Positions 38,548-53,100 of a stretch of DNA of 64,000 bases are shown one piece after another; positions within the stretch are counted from its first letter, which is position 1; every line of letters starts with the position of its first letter. Made by a program: the position numbers and the translations under genes. The DNA lies in assembly GCF_000524195.1 (NCBI RefSeq), contig NW_020170391.1, forward strand, positions 392,273 to 456,272, in the 5' to 3' direction. Source of the DNA: Echinococcus granulosus. Lineage: Eukaryota; Platyhelminthes; Cestoda; Cyclophyllidea; Taeniidae. The notes under the pieces are model-generated. The model saw only the letters and a program-made list of their open reading frames with translations. It made no database searches and had not been told where the DNA came from.

Positions 38548-41500
38548 CTACATCTACAACAGTATCTGCAATTGGGAACTTAGTGTATTCAAAATCAAGT
38601 AGAAAACTTCACAATCCAGCTGGGTACAACACATTAATGGTCTTTTAACGGTCATCTGAATTTAAGTTTTAATAACTAAAATAATTTCCCAATTATTCCA
38701 ATAAAAAAAACCCATTCTTTTTACATTAATGTGAAAGAAGTAAGAGGATGGTCCCAACGTCCGATTGATTCTAATATGTCCGGTAATGCGACTTTCAGTT
38801 TGTGTGAGGCTAATTCTAGATCAAACACGCACAAATTGCTACCTGCAAGGGAGGAGACATGCCCCAAAACCATACTGGCCCTGAATCTGCGCGCACCTCT
38901 ACCCCACGGTTTTTGGCCTTTATTGATGCTGGGGCGTGAGGTATGCTCCACGGCCTTCTGTGACAACTGACAGGTCGTGAAAAAAGATAAAAGCTTCTGT
39001 GTCTTGAAATGAGGGCACTGGGAATCCAGTAATTGGGCCTCGCATATCGATGCGCCAACACAATAGCGTCAGCCAACGACATCTAATCACCTCTATTTAA
39101 TTGATCAACCCAGTTTTCCAACCAGACGCACGTCAGTGTAAGGTGGAACTAAATTACCACTTAAAATAAACTAATTGCCCTCGGTTTCAGGCAACTTTTT
39201 GCCTCCAAGAGCATTTTGCGAAATATCCGAGTTAATCCGGTTCATTTCTGTTGAGATATCGTGGTTTGATAGCTCGCGGCTGCTTAATATGCGGAAGTCG
39301 CTCCAAACTCGGACCAGATTGGAATGCTTTGCTTTTGGACGGAATTTGAAATAAGACTGACACACAACGGTAAGTAAAGTGGGGAGAGTGATGGTAGAAT
39401 ATATCACCCAATATGAGGCATTGCTGAATACGAAAACTTCAATTCGCCCGGGTTGCAGCACCCCTTAACTTGGGATAAGAACACCGAGTTAAGCCACGTG
39501 GCCGTTCTAATGCACTGGTAAGATTTATTTGTAGAACTCTAAGCAAAGGCATGAATAGTTTATCTTTTAATGACGTGTTAGAAAATATTGTCGAATCACT
39601 AATCCTAAGGGCGTTTTAATCCCTGATCTAGCTTTCATCTGCAGCCACGGCACAGTGAGATTCGTGGGCCGAGGGCCCAGTAACTGCTACCCACCTACTA
39701 TCGTGTTAATTTATCAAAAGGGACTGCAAATTGTAACCAAGGTTCTTAGAGTAATTAGGATTCTGTCGTGATCTAACTGGGCTTTGAAGCACTAAAGAGA
39801 GGATTTTGTAAAGATACCTGGTATGCAACCATGGGAGGTACCCTTTTCTCTCATAGCATATTCAGATGCGAGCATAGGTGGATAGTGGATGGTCGCTTAA
39901 GTGAGGTGGATCTGTCGATTCATCACTATATAATGTCTTAATATTGGTCTTTTAAGGTAGCCTTACATCTGCTGTAATTAAATAGCTGATTCTATTCATG
40001 GCTACCTTAGATATGCAGTGAACGTCAAGGAGTTTGCAATGGGGTGTTATCGCCAAATTGTCCCCTACTCTGCCCTTTGATCCCCAAACAAAGTTAATTC
40101 ACAAACACGAAGAGTGACCGGATATTGCATCACATAATGCACAGGACTGTTAGGTTTCTTGTCGCTTTACGAAAAAACATCACCATATTTGATTCTAAAA
40201 TAAGCTATCTCTTTAACTCCGTTTTAAATGGATCCAACAGCGATGACCTTGTCCCATTGCCAGTATCACTTGCCCCTACCACGGTTACAACCACTGTTAA
40301 TGCAAGGCAAGAATATGCAAGTTTATATACCGGTCCCATGGTAAAGCGGTGGTTTGTATCATGCTTTGCTTTCCTTTGTCAGATGTTCTCGCAAGTTTGT
40401 GGGACTAACTGGGAACACTGTATGACCATAACATAAGGTTCATGATTGGGGTTGGTGAGCTTATTGTTCCCATTCCTAATCCTTTGCAATCCAATAATTT
40501 TGCATTGTACTCTAAAATTTAGACTGTTATTACAGCTTTTTAGTAAATGGAATCATGAAAGTTTGCAGTTATTTTATCCGCAATTATAAAAATTATAGTT
40601 ATAAGGTTGTGAGCATTTGTGCAATTAACGAAACCAATGGCTTCAAATTGTTAACAACTGTCGGAGATCCATCCAACGTGTTTTCATTAATTCATTGGCG
40701 CATTTAATCCTCATGGTTAGTAAGTCTCTAATCCTTCCACAATTCGTGCCAGAGCCTAGCCACCTCAGGGATCTTCGAATGCTCATTGCAGAGGAGTAAA
40801 TAGATGAGTTGGGACGCTCAGACAGTTGTATAGCAGCTGGACCCTCTTTAAGAAAGATGCCAGTTATTTAATTTCTTTTGCTTTCGTACCAAATATAAGG
40901 ATAAGCTGCTTAGTAAATACGCCATTAGGATTTAAGTAGAAGCTTAGTATGCCACCGTCTGACCACGGGCTAGCGATCCTATTATTCTACTAAATACAAA
41001 GCCTTTAAACTATTGCAGCCTTGTGAATATGGGTACACAGTTTTATTATGAAAATCAGACCATCTACGTCACTCTGCATATATTACTCTGGGTAGTAAAA
41101 CCTGATTGCTTCCCACTTAAAAATTACACCATTATCTACCGTTATATGCACATAGTGAGTACACCCACGCTGAAACTTTGCTAAAAATTGAGAACCAGGT
41201 GCCCTCAGCGATGGTTATCACAAAAATGACTTCTAAGTACTCATGGATTGATGTAATAAATGAGAATATTTAAAGGGCCTAAGCACATACTTTGATACGC
41301 ATTCTTGATTAGTGCCTCATCAGCCAACCAGCACAACTTTTGGCAATCACAAACACATGAGCATACAGATGTGTAGGCAGTGAATCGCAACCACGTAATC
41401 AGCAAACAAAGCCATCTACCTGATTTTGAGTCATCCTCAAGAGCAGCACGGTAACACCTTGGTACGGAGGTAGCATTGTCGCCCTCAGTTTTCATGGCTG

Positions 41501-41559
41501 CCGCAGTGTCTGGTTTGTTGAGGATATGCTCCACTCTGAAGGAGGCCATGATTAGTCGC

Positions 41560-42230
41560 CGCCAAGGGGTCTCGCCCTAGCCAAATGCACGGTGCCTCAC
41601 AGAGTCCTGTTCGCAATTTCTGCATGTGCGGGCGTACCTGTCCCACTCACCGCCTGTCCGTCTCACTCACGCACGCTCACTCGCCCGTAAGTGAGTGTAA
41701 TCAGCTGATTAGGTGCGTGTGTGCAGTGCGCGTGTGCATGTGCACGCGCGATTAACTCACGCGCTCTCCCAAATGCACGCACCCGGGCGCATGCATGAGC
41801 AGGCAAGGCGGGGAGATCCTGCTGCATGCACGTGCTCACCGCACAATTAGGATGTTTAGGTGCGCCGCAGCGAGTAAGGGTTCTCGTGATGGCTTTTTAA
41901 ACTAATTATCCTCCACCCTTGGCCTTCAACCTGCCACAGTGCTGGTGACGGTGGCGGCAAGGGAAAGTTATAATTCGTCTGAGTCAATAAATCGCACTAG
42001 GACACGGGGGTTATGGTGGCGGTGGCGGAGATTGAAATTCACTCAAGCAATTAATCGCTTGTGCGCGCGCCCACGCACTCTCCGCCTCTCGCGTTCCCTC
42101 CACCTTGTGCTTTCACTCTCTCACTCTCAAACGCTTGCGTGTGGGCAACAGACGGCGCTGGTTCCACGCACACAAGCGCCGGGAGATTCATCGAAAGTTA
42201 GACTGCACCTGCCTTTCACCAAAAACAGTT
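41560..42230. promoter_or_regulatory. CpG- and CA/TG-rich island with homeodomain-type sites, upstream of NK1
   Basis: Dense alternation of CA, CG and TG (GTGCGCGTGTGCATGTGCAC) surrounds TAATCAGCTGATTA (41,698-41,711), CGATTAACTC (41,748), CAATTAGG (41,843), TAATTA (41,903-41,908) and AATTAATC (42,049-42,056). The island lies 3.0 kb upstream of the NK1 start codon. Clustered TAAT cores next to E-boxes (CAGCTG, CACGTG) are typical of developmental enhancers; the function here is inferred. Confidence 0.4.
41698..41711. promoter_or_regulatory. 14-bp perfect palindrome TAATCAGCTGATTA
   Basis: A CAGCTG E-box is flanked on both sides by TAAT/ATTA homeodomain cores in mirror arrangement, forming a perfect dyad. 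It could bind a bHLH dimer together with two homeodomains. It sits in the GC-rich island upstream of the NK1 gene. Confidence 0.45.
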
Positions 42231-45200
42231 ACTAATTGTTGTGATATATTTGTGTGCCTTTTTTTCAATTTAATGCTCTATTTGGCCGCAAGCATAAATC
42301 ATGCCGCAATTACTCCCTTTTTTTGTTAAGCTAAATAAATAATAGGAAACAGTGATGATGTCATAGTTTTTTCCTTCCGTAAAATTGTCTTTTTGGCAAT
42401 AATCTGGCTCACAAACTAATGCAGTCGACTGTTAGCCTGGCCTCATGAGAATGCACTAAAAGCACCGCTCCCATAGTGGTCATGATGTCAAACAATTTGC
42501 CGCTCACCGTGGGTTTTGGAAATGCCCGATTACTTCTCCATTTGGCTGTACAATCAACTATAGCATCAACATTGCGAATTTACATCCGCTTAAAAATTCA
42601 AGCCAATTAATCGAGAGCCTGCTAGCGTGGTTTTACTGTAACTTAAGGGAGAGATCGAATAGGAACTTCAATAGTATTTCAAGTATTTTTTTGTCTACAA
42701 CCTAACCCATTCGTTTTTAACAGGCTAACACAGAAAGTCACCGACTGGTTCTCATTTTTCGTTTATTGCAATGCGGTTTCATGCCCTTTCTTAATGTCTA
42801 TAAAATTCCCGTAGGTTTACTAATGGAGCCTAGTACAAAGTGGAGTGTGGTTCGAATGAACGAACTGCCATTTTGATTTATGCATGCAGAAATGGCTACA
42901 CGTCTTAGTGTGCTCGTACAATGGCTAACTTTAAGCGAAAGACCATAAAAGAAAATCATCATTGCAAGAGATATCAATAGAATCTCTTGAGGTGAAGGTT
43001 TTCGCAAGAAGCTAAAAGATGCATGAAATAGATTATGCAACAATACTTAAAGGTCAATCTCTGTCACGTCAAAGCTGTGGTGACAATTAATGTCTATGAA
43101 TAACTCATCACTACATTGTTTTAATTTTATAGAGAAATCCTTCATGAGGGAACTGGAAGTTATGCCTCAACTATTAAACTTGCATCGAACTATCCCTTAT
43201 AAGAATTGAATGCTCTGGGCCTACTATCAGTTCTACACCAATCCTAGTTATGACTGCCACTTTTTTAGTAAAAATTGTAAACATTGCTGGTATGATCGCT
43301 TTGTTGAACAGTCAGCGTGTCAAATTTTTGCACACATCCAATCCACTGTTGATACAAGGTTGAGGTAGAAAACCCCCTCGATGTACAATTCATTATCTGT
43401 TGCAAAACTCACTTTTAATGGTTCCATTATCAATTTCATTTGGAAAAATCCCTTTGCATGCATTTCACAGCTGTTGTATCTGCTGTCGGCCATAAATAGA
43501 ATGCAAAGGCACTGCCTTACCACACCTTTGCAACGATTAAAACAGTAAACAACTATGTAGCCATTGATTGATCTATTGAGGGGAATTTTAGTTAAAGTCA
43601 TTTGCTTGTGTGGGTATATTTCTGGTTTGGATGTTTGCATCGAAATGAGTCTGGGAGACATTCAGATTCCGGATTATTTGTGGAACAGAGGGTTTGAATA
43701 AAAACACACAACACTATCTGCAGATCCGGGTTGATTCTTCACGATCCGTGAATCGCCCGCCCTTTGCCTACGTAGCTTTTTCAAGAAGGACTCCTCAGAC
43801 TTTCCGGGCCGTTTACCAAACATCTATTTTGACAAGACTAAACGCTATGATATTTGCTTGTTACTTTATGCTACAAGTTGAAGTGTATCCTATAATAAAT
43901 TAAAGTTATCCTTGAACCCACTACTAATGTTTCAAAACTATTCGCAATTTATACGATAGTGCGATTAAGAATATTACATATACTTTATCCAGTTGTCGAC
44001 GTTGATTCTAACGCACATATTAAAAGAATAAGCAAAAGGAGAGGCCATAAACAAGGCGAATACTTCAAATCTCTTGTCATTAAAGGACGAGGAAACGAAG
44101 TGAAACTGGCATTACTATTTACAAGCCTGAAGAAGTATCCGCGTTCCTGCAGAGACATGCAAACGGGAATGTATTAAGCCATGACCAATTTTAAGTGGAC
44201 CACCGGAAGGGAAATGCTCAGGGGAAGATACTGACACGCACGCTCACAAAAAAGAAGGATATTTGAGAGTGAATGAACAAGGCGTCCCCTATCCTTTGGA
44301 TAAAAAACCTGTGATGCGGCAACTGTACGCTTCAAGTGTGTTCCCCAGTAGGAGGGCGATGCGCTTAATCAAGCAATTTGGAAGAACCACAAAAGGTGTT
44401 TTTCCGCAGTGCTTTAGGCTAATTCCTGATTTCATGTAGAGGTAGCAAAACTCAATCGTAATGTTAGTGAACGCGTTAGACCAAATTAAACTGAGGAGGA
44501 GTTAGGTAACACAGAGGGCGATCTATTATTATTTTGAGAAGTCTTCACAAAAAATTACAAAGAGGATGCTTCTTTTTTGAAGACTCATTAATATTGAAGC
44601 TGCATTTTGATGCTCTGCACTTGTCAAAAGTGTCCATTTTTCAGTCTCCCAAGGACGACAGTCAGAGGCCAGCTTCTCCTACATTGACTTAGATGATGTA
44701 TTAATGTTGGCAGTTGAAGCGTAATTATTGTGGTGCCAAAGTATAAATGCAAATATATCGTATTCGTCACATTTCCGTTGGCGGAACCACCACTGATAGG
44801 GCTTTAAATTAGGCGCTTAAAATTTTTTAATGAAAAAGGCGATAAGACAAAACAGACTAAGACCTCACTTCAGTTCTAGATAGTGCCATCATATTGCAGC
44901 AAAATAACCTCTCACAATACGTTGGATAAATATATTGAGTGAAAAATGGTCCTCTACTATAATTTAAATCCAAAGTACCAAAATTCGCCCGTTTTTATGA
45001 CATTGGACTTGCCACTCAGAGTAGTTCACAAGTTATGAGTAAGGTATTCATCCAATTGTGCATTCGCGGTGTTTCTGTCGCTGGGATTTGTGGAATTGGA
45101 AAGCGTTGTAAATTTATCTTGTTTATTTAGGCCATGAAAGTTGACTGTACATTAAAACATATTCATTAAAGCGTATTTGCCTACAAACAACCAAAAGCAT

Positions 45201-45829
45201 CGCATAAGACCAGCATACCTTAAGGTAAAACTCTAAAACAGCAGCTGTTTAAGCCTTTATTTAAGGTAACTCAGCAGATCGGTAAATAACGAATTTGCAC
45301 CAAAAAATCTGAGGAGAATCTGCTTTTAAATGGAATGAGTGTAATAAAGTGAAAACTATACCAGAAGCAAGATAAATCCAACATTTCAAATATTAAAAGT
45401 GGAAAATTAGTTGACCTGGACCTAAAGAATGGCAAGGTGATTACCAGAGCTATTTTCAGAATAATTTTGAAATCGACTCCCTTTTTCAGAACTTTTATTG
45501 AGTAGCACAGATGATTAATAAAGTGGCTGCAAATTCTTCCCTTTATACGAATAGCCTATGGTATCGAGCTCTGCCAATAATAATGCGAGGTTGTCCAATA
45601 GGCGATTAGCAAGAGGTTATCATTGTTGAACTTATATAAATAAGAGGGGAATTCAAAGACTTATTGATGCTTAGTTCAAGGCTCCAGTCAGACTAATAGT
45701 GCATCAAGATCAGTGCGATTGAATTCCGGTTGAAATGAATTTCCTGTCATCTAGTATTACACATATCTCCATGAGTTTCCATCTGCATTTTTCACAAATG
45801 AGAACCCTCCCAAGCCTAAGCTCTTAGGT

Positions 45830-47060
45830 GACAAGTTGGCGGAGTAATTAACTTTAAGAGGTACAGTACTTGTGAGTGAGTGAGATTTAAGTGGAGATAA
45901 ATTCAGCCAGTGTATGACTGCGCATGCGTGCGTGTGCTCTCCCTGTCCATTTGTGGTCAGCTAATTTAATGGTTTTCCGGTTACACCTTCGCAAACGTGC
46001 GATTTAATTATTTTAATCATCAAATTATCCGCCACCCTATTCCCCCTCTCTCCCCTCACTCTCTCTCCTCCCCTTCAACTTTCCATCTCTATGCTATAGC
46101 TGCCGTCGCCGTTTTGCGGGTTGGAGGGAGACAGGCAGGCAAGCAGGGGGAGGGGGACGAGATTAGCATCTCAACCGGGTGTTAATGGCCCACTCCCTAT
46201 CACACCCTTACACTGCCTTAATTTGAAAATGGTTGTGCCATGCCGCTTGCTGCGCCCACAGCGCTGAGCTGGGGGTTGGCTGATGGGGTGGCGACCACAA
46301 GTGTAGGGAGAGGGAGTGAGTGAGAGACGGCAGCGAAATAATAATGTCTAATTGCGTGAATTCTCTTCTCAACATACACATAAACTGTGGGTGTGCGGAT
46401 ACGGTGTGGTGCGGGTGCGGTGCGCAGTTAGGTTAGCAGCCTCCTACTCCTTGCTGCCCCTTTCCCTCTCTTGCCTTCTCTACCTCCTCTGCTATCGAGC
46501 GACTTGAAAATTGACAGGCAGCGATTAATTTGGAACACGCGTGCGAAGCACACACATGCGGCGGTTAGACCAGATAATCGGACTTTCGCCCTGAGAGAGG
46601 TTGAGAGCTGGAGTGAGGGAAGAAATGAGTGAGAGGATGAGCGATGGGGACCATTTAAGCTAAATGAGATGCGCACGCGCGCACGCGTTTACGTGGACAC
46701 ACGCTCTCATCTAATAACGCATACTCAAATACACACAAACACCGACAGCGGTTCCACATCATTAATTAGTGGTGCAGGGTGCACGCGCGCACACACGGAT
46801 ACATACACACACGCACACATGCATACACGCCCAGAGCTATTAGGAATTAATTAAGGGTAAATGGGAGCAGGGACGAGAGAAACGCTGCCGCGACATCATC
46901 ACGGCAGCTTGAAGAGCTAACGATGTTCCAAGGGGGTGGTTGCAGCTTATACTTTGTTTCTTTACTAATATACCGTCTCCGGTGTAAGTGGTCATTAATT
47001 AAAACAACAGTAATTGGAGGGAACGAGCCAATAAGTAATGGTGCTAGCAGAAGATTATGA
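45830..47060. promoter_or_regulatory. Largest CpG- and CA/TG-rich island with repeated TAATTA cores
   Basis: More than 1 kb of CT/GA- and CA/CG-rich DNA with TAATTAA (45,845), GATTTAATTA (46,001-46,010), GATTAATT (46,523-46,530), ATTAATTAG (46,761-46,769), AATTAATT (46,845-46,852) and CATTAATTAA (46,993-47,002). Many more TTAAT, CTAAT and GATTA cores fall between them. It resembles the islands in the NK1 intron and at 41.6 kb. The combination and the location next to a homeobox gene argue for enhancer function; no direct evidence is available from sequence alone. Confidence 0.4.
46667..46840. repeat. Alternating purine-pyrimidine CA/CG microsatellite tracts
   Basis: Stretches such as GATGCGCACGCGCGCACGCG and GTGCACGCGCGCACACAC, then ATACATACACACACGCAC, form imperfect (CA/CG)n simple repeats. 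Such DNA is prone to Z-form and to length variation. Confidence 0.6.
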
Positions 47061-50000
47061 ATCAATACCTAAAATAGAGAGGTTTGTATGATCTTAACCT
47101 ATTTTTACCCCTATTCTCAATGGAAGTTGGCCTTTTGCGGAATTTATGTTAATCCCAATTTGATATTCAAGTCAAAAATTCAGTGAATATGTTTGGGTAA
47201 AGACTATTCAATAAAACTAAGTGAAATGTTTTCTTCGTGGAAGTTAGAAAAGCGGAGGAAAAAACTACAAAGCCAGCTATAATGTCATTTAAAAGCTTTT
47301 AAGCTTATCTGAGGAAAAATCTAATGACGGAATACTATCCTCGCGCTGTGTTTGTCCACGCAAGCCGAGGGCTAACGCCACGTGCCCAGCACGCACAAAA
47401 CACAACCCAAAACCAAAAGATTTGCATGTAGATAGCCTTGATTGCGTAATTTAAATTAGGCAATATAATTATTCAGCATGGGTATTTCGCATTATGTTAT
47501 AATAGCATGCCAAGTGGTCAGTCCTGGGGCACTAGTTTGCGATGATAATCAGCATGCCATGTAGCACTACCCGTTTACTCGAATGCACCAATGGCACAGA
47601 CGTCTGCTGACTGCGTCATTGGCACCGCTTTGCCTCTGGCACAACTCTAACTGCCACGACCAATGTCAAATTTTTGTCAAGTTAAAATAATCCTTTTACA
47701 TTCTTGCGTTGTTTATTAACCAGCGACTAAGTCAAATCAATTTAGCAGCGTTTGATTGATGGATCATTCAGTTGAATTTTGTAAACTTTATGTAAACTCA
47801 CAGGTTTCAGAAATGATGCAAATAAATACTCAGGCATTTCTAGCAATTAGTCCCTCTGATCTCAATAAATTTATGGAATTTCCTTCACCTGAAACTGCAG
47901 AGGACTCATATAGGTTATGAGCTTTAAATATGGACGCCATTTTTTTGGTTTTTACTGGAGACTTCAGAAATGCCAAGCGAATATGTGCTGAATTCGGCCA
48001 CACTGCCTCAGCGACGCTATTTTTTCCTGTATATTACTAGAAAGAATGTAGGACCGTGTGATCGATGTAAATAACAGGATTACTCGTTAAAAAAACTAAA
48101 TAGAAGCTGAGGTGCGTGGTCAATGCTAGAATCTGAACTAACACTTGGTAAGGACTAGCGGGAAATCGTATGGCTGCACCTAGAGAGCAGATTAAGTTGA
48201 GGATTTGTTTTACTTGTTAAAACGACAAAACATGGCTCTTTCTCATATGTCAAATGGTAAGTGTAGGGATCGCATGCTTCCCCTTACATCATGGAGGCTT
48301 CATCGTCGTCATAATCGCCCACCCGCCACACAACGCCGAAATCCTAAAAACGAACGCCCGCGCCAGCACACACACATGCAGCAACGGTGGTGGTGAAAAG
48401 CCGTACTTTTTCCTCTCAACCTGACAAAGTTGTATGAAGAAGTGCGATTACAGTGTTAAGTGGCTTTAAGTGTGAACAATCACCATCGGGTAAAAATTTT
48501 TGGTCTAAAATGTATGGGACGCATTCAAGTGAACAATAATTACGGTTGAGGAGTTGAATTATTATTACTATACTCCATTTTAAATAAAACCCCATACCTT
48601 TTTAGACAGTTAAGGGTCAACAGCTAGTAGCAATAATTTGTAGCTTTGTGGGGATCTCTGACCGATCAGATACTGAAATGCTTGTCATGAGTAAAGCAAC
48701 ACTGAAATTCGACACCCCAGTAAGCCCAAATATTCGGAATATTGATACTAGATGGATATGAAAGCCACCAATTAAAACTGTAATTTAGTTGTGGATCATA
48801 CCCAGAGAGACCTACAATACGCTGAATTAACATAGCCCGGCAAATCAGAAACCGCATGCCAAGCGTAGGCCTGGCCCCTGTTCTGCCAAAGTTGATACCC
48901 ACGACGACACCAAACCTACTATTAGCATTTCAGTAAAATAAGTGTTAGCTCCACGCAATTAAAGCGAGTGGCACCACTAAGTGAAATCGCACCTCCATTA
49001 TGCGAGGAACCATCGTACCGTTGGATAACAGTGAATCTCCTCACTCGACTAGATAGTTGGATCAAAGACGTAACACCTCACAGGAGCTAACTTACACGCC
49101 TCAAACTACTCAAGCTTTTGGTGACCACTCAACTTGCATCACGTGCACCATCATTGAATTACCACTGAAGATAAGGTGTGCCGGGTCAAATGCGTATAAC
49201 CCAACCTGCGGTATCTCGACGACCACATTTCACAAGATCAACGCCATTCAACTTGGCGGATGACTTGCACAAATATTTACTAGGAAGATTTTGTTAAAAT
49301 TTTGCAATAAGTGACGGAACCTCGTGGGAGATACAACTAAAAGAAATAAACAATTCATCTGCCACCCTTACCAGCCAGACGACGGCTTTTTGGAGCTTTA
49401 CCAACGTGCGTACGTTGAAATTTAGGCGAAACCAGGATATCGGTCACCGCAAATAAGATTTGGTGAGCAAGGGATCTAATTTGTAAATGAGAACACACGA
49501 GATGCATGAATTAACCAAACAAGGGAGAGGAGCGCAGGCATGGAGGACAGGGAAGATATGCAGAGAACGTTGAGCGTGTGAGCGGAGTTTACACAGCAGA
49601 CGTAGTTCATTTTTCTGCTTGATACGATGAGCGACAGCGCAGACACGGATCGGCTTCCTTCGCAGATTCGAGATCCGAATAGGCGCCGCAACATTACACT
49701 GAGGATATGGAATATTACAGTCATTTTATGGAATTAATGGATGACACATCAAACAGATTTAGGCACTCCACTTAAACGAACAAAAATCTAGATTTAGCAC
49801 AGCAATTAATGACTTACGAAAACGCCTAAAATGATGATAGAATACTAATTTTTGATCAGGCACAATGTTTCAAAAAGTAACTGAGGTCATGTATTGGCAT
49901 CAGTGGGGGGAATGTTTGTTTTCAGGTCACATCCAGGCCAAAAGGATGTCAACACACCTCAAATGAAAGTAGACTGCAGAATGCAGATTACGTTGCCCAG

Positions 50001-50124
50001 TTGATCCGACTATTTGACAGTCATGCCAGCGCGTTAGGAAACTACAAGAGCGCTCACACTCCCAAAAGAAACAAGGGCATTGATCCACGATGTTTTGATC
50101 ACGCTATTTCACTTGCTCATCTTC

Positions 50125-53100
50125 TCACACCCACGGAGTCCAGCCCTCGAACATGATCGAGAGGTGCTTGGGGTCCATGGCCGTGCGGATACAGAGATCT
50201 GCCTGATCTGTGAGACTCATTACCGGAGCGTCATATTTCTTTGTCAACAGATCATCCACGCCCTGCAGACGACGACAGAGTCGTCGCAACGCTTCAATCG
50301 CCTCAGGCGAAATCTGTTCTTGAGTCAGAGTATCGCTCGAAGAAGCAACGATCTACAGAATTCCAACAAAAGAGGATCCAACTCGAAAACTTTGCGATTG
50401 AGTTTACTACAACAGCCATCAAGTCCAGGTTTGTATGACAGCATGAATACAGGTAGTGGACGAACTTTCCAATGACAAAATGAATGAATACAGTCAGGTC
50501 AGTGTATGAAAGATAACGTGTACAAGAAATTGAAACGAAATTCACACTTTTGAGTTAAGCTGGCATTATGAACAGTAGATAAGACGTACTTTACGATCCT
50601 CAGAAAGAGCGGAATCAGATAACTTGGATTCAACGTCGGTTTCTCGGTTTTTCTCGCCAAATCCCAACTCTCGAATAGTTGCGACAATTGTTGCAGAATC
50701 CGACTTTTTCAAGGTAACCCAAATGCCTGTTTCAATAAGCTTCGTAAGGAGAGGTGTAAGATCATTGCGCAGATACAAGGAATCGTGAAGAATAAGCCTA
50801 ACGGAGGAGAACACTGCCTCTTCCCTTTCATTTGAATCGGTGACCAAGTCAGTGAGCAAGTCAGAGAAGTTTTGAACCAATCGACCGGACGTCGCCAGCC
50901 AAGCGTCCTGATCTTCTAACCACCTAGACCAAATACGTTCACATTCGGCATCATTGTATAGCTGACTGAGGCGAAGTAATTGCTTAATGTATGGACGCAT
51001 CTGGAAGGGAAGAAAATAAATTATCAAAAGCATTGACAAATCAACCATCTTTGTTCCCCTTACTAAATGCAGTGACTTCTTAAATAGTTTTAATCACACA
51101 TAAAAATGACACACCTCCGACAAGAAATTTTTTTCAAAGTCGCAAAATAGCTGGCGAATCAATGCGACTTCAGCGATCTCCCCCTGACAATTTTGATTTT
51201 GGGACGTGGTGGAGTTGCTTTTCTTCTTCCTGGTGGCGAACGATTTGGAAGTAGTTGAGGCAGCGCCAGTGGTCGTGAGTGCCAACGTGAGTGAGTGCAG
51301 ACGTTCGGCAGATTCTTCCAAAGCCTTCTGAGCTTTAACCAGGCGGGTGGATATTGCATCAACAAGCCTCATATTCGTTTCACTTGGACCGGGCACGTCA
51401 ACTTGGGTCCACTCAGTTGCGGGCCAAGTGAGACCGTACTCCTTCTAAAAATAATCAAAAATTGCGCTAAAAGTAGTGATATGAGTAATGCCAAATAATA
51501 TAAGATAATACTAAACACGCACATATGGTATAGTACGTACATCAATAAAGTGCATTTTTGATTTCATCGCCAAATTAGTGGGAAAAACCGTAATGGCGTC
51601 AAAAACCTTTACATGCCAATGTAAAGAACTTTATCAACAAACTCTGACAGAAAGGTCACATGAAAGTAGAGTACCTTCATATTGAGCATGATTGAATCAA
51701 GAACAGTAAGCTCGTCACCAAACCGAGTGTACGCTTCGCATCGAGAATCGTAATCGGCAAAGAGTGGAAGCAATTCGTCCATGCAAGATGACTCGCTAAA
51801 ACACATAGGGATATATCGGCGCAAATAAACTTGAGCTAGTAAAGCAGACGGATCCTGCTTTATAAAAGGGAAAATGTGTACACGTCACACTATCATAGAC
51901 ATCGAGTTCAGTAATTAGGCACATAAATAGATCTGGAACGCGATCAATTATGTAAAAAAATGAATACGCATATCTAGGCAGCAGGAAATGAAGAATTACT
52001 TCTAGGGAGACCAACAATTACTTACCGAAGGCGATCATATTCAGCTGAACAAATGGCGTCCCCCAATTCACAAAGTTCCCTCGTCGAATCATTCAATTGT
52101 TCATTTTCTGTCCTCACTTTTGCTATAGACGTTTCAAGACGATTCAAAAAGCGCCGGAGGGATGTTTCTGACTCATCCTTGGAATCGTGCAGCCAATCAA
52201 AGACCTGTTTCAACCTCTGAATCAACTTGACATGTGCTTCATGGGCATCGATTTGCTTCGCAGCAACTGCTGTGTACATATGAGAACTGGTTGTGGTGAA
52301 CATGCTCGCTAACACAGATCCTGTTGTGGCCGACAGTGCATGCACTTCGGGCGGTTGTACACTGAGGAAGTAGAGTTCTGCTGAATGGATCATCCTATCA
52401 ACGAAAACAGTTGGTGGACCTCGAAGATGCGACAAAGGCACCATACGCTCAATTTCGAAAATCGCTTGTCTAACAGTGAAGCCGGATTCCTCTAAGAGGG
52501 ACAAAAGCAGACGACTACAGGCCAGCACTGATTCACTCACAAGAGCCAATCGATCTGCCAAATGAGTGAAGAATTGGCTTTCCAAAATGGTGACATAAGG
52601 AATGGAGGGTATGGAATGCTGGACCTTTCCATCTCGAATATCCGTCCATAGTTGACTGATTTCGATAGCGACTTTTAGACTGGAGGCCATACCAGCTGCG
52701 TACACTTCATTAAGCCATGTAGTGACAGCGCCTTGTTCAGTGGCATGACGCCAACCCCAGAGACTTGTTGCGCCCTGTTCGACAGCACACCGGCTCTGGA
52801 GATTGGCGATTGCTCGAGAAATTACATCTACATGCACCCATGTTACCGCAGTGATTGGATAATCAATCAATCTCCGACACAGCTCCTCCATCTCCGAAGT
52901 GGCGTTCAAAAAGGCGAGATGAATTGCCAGAAATACTTCTGACAAGGGACCGTTATTATTTTCGGTTAGAAGACGATTCACTTCGTTCTGAATTTCCTCA
53001 GCTTCTCCACTGTCATGCATCACCTGTTGGAGGCAATCCAGAAGCTCTAATTCTGCGCGAGAAGCAACCTGAATGGCATCCTCCAGTTTTGGCAAAAGAA

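Noticed and set aside
48205..48396. 63-codon ORF rich in Arg/His/Pro near a CpG patch
   Set aside because: The translation reflects CA/CG-rich sequence; no domain or splice context.
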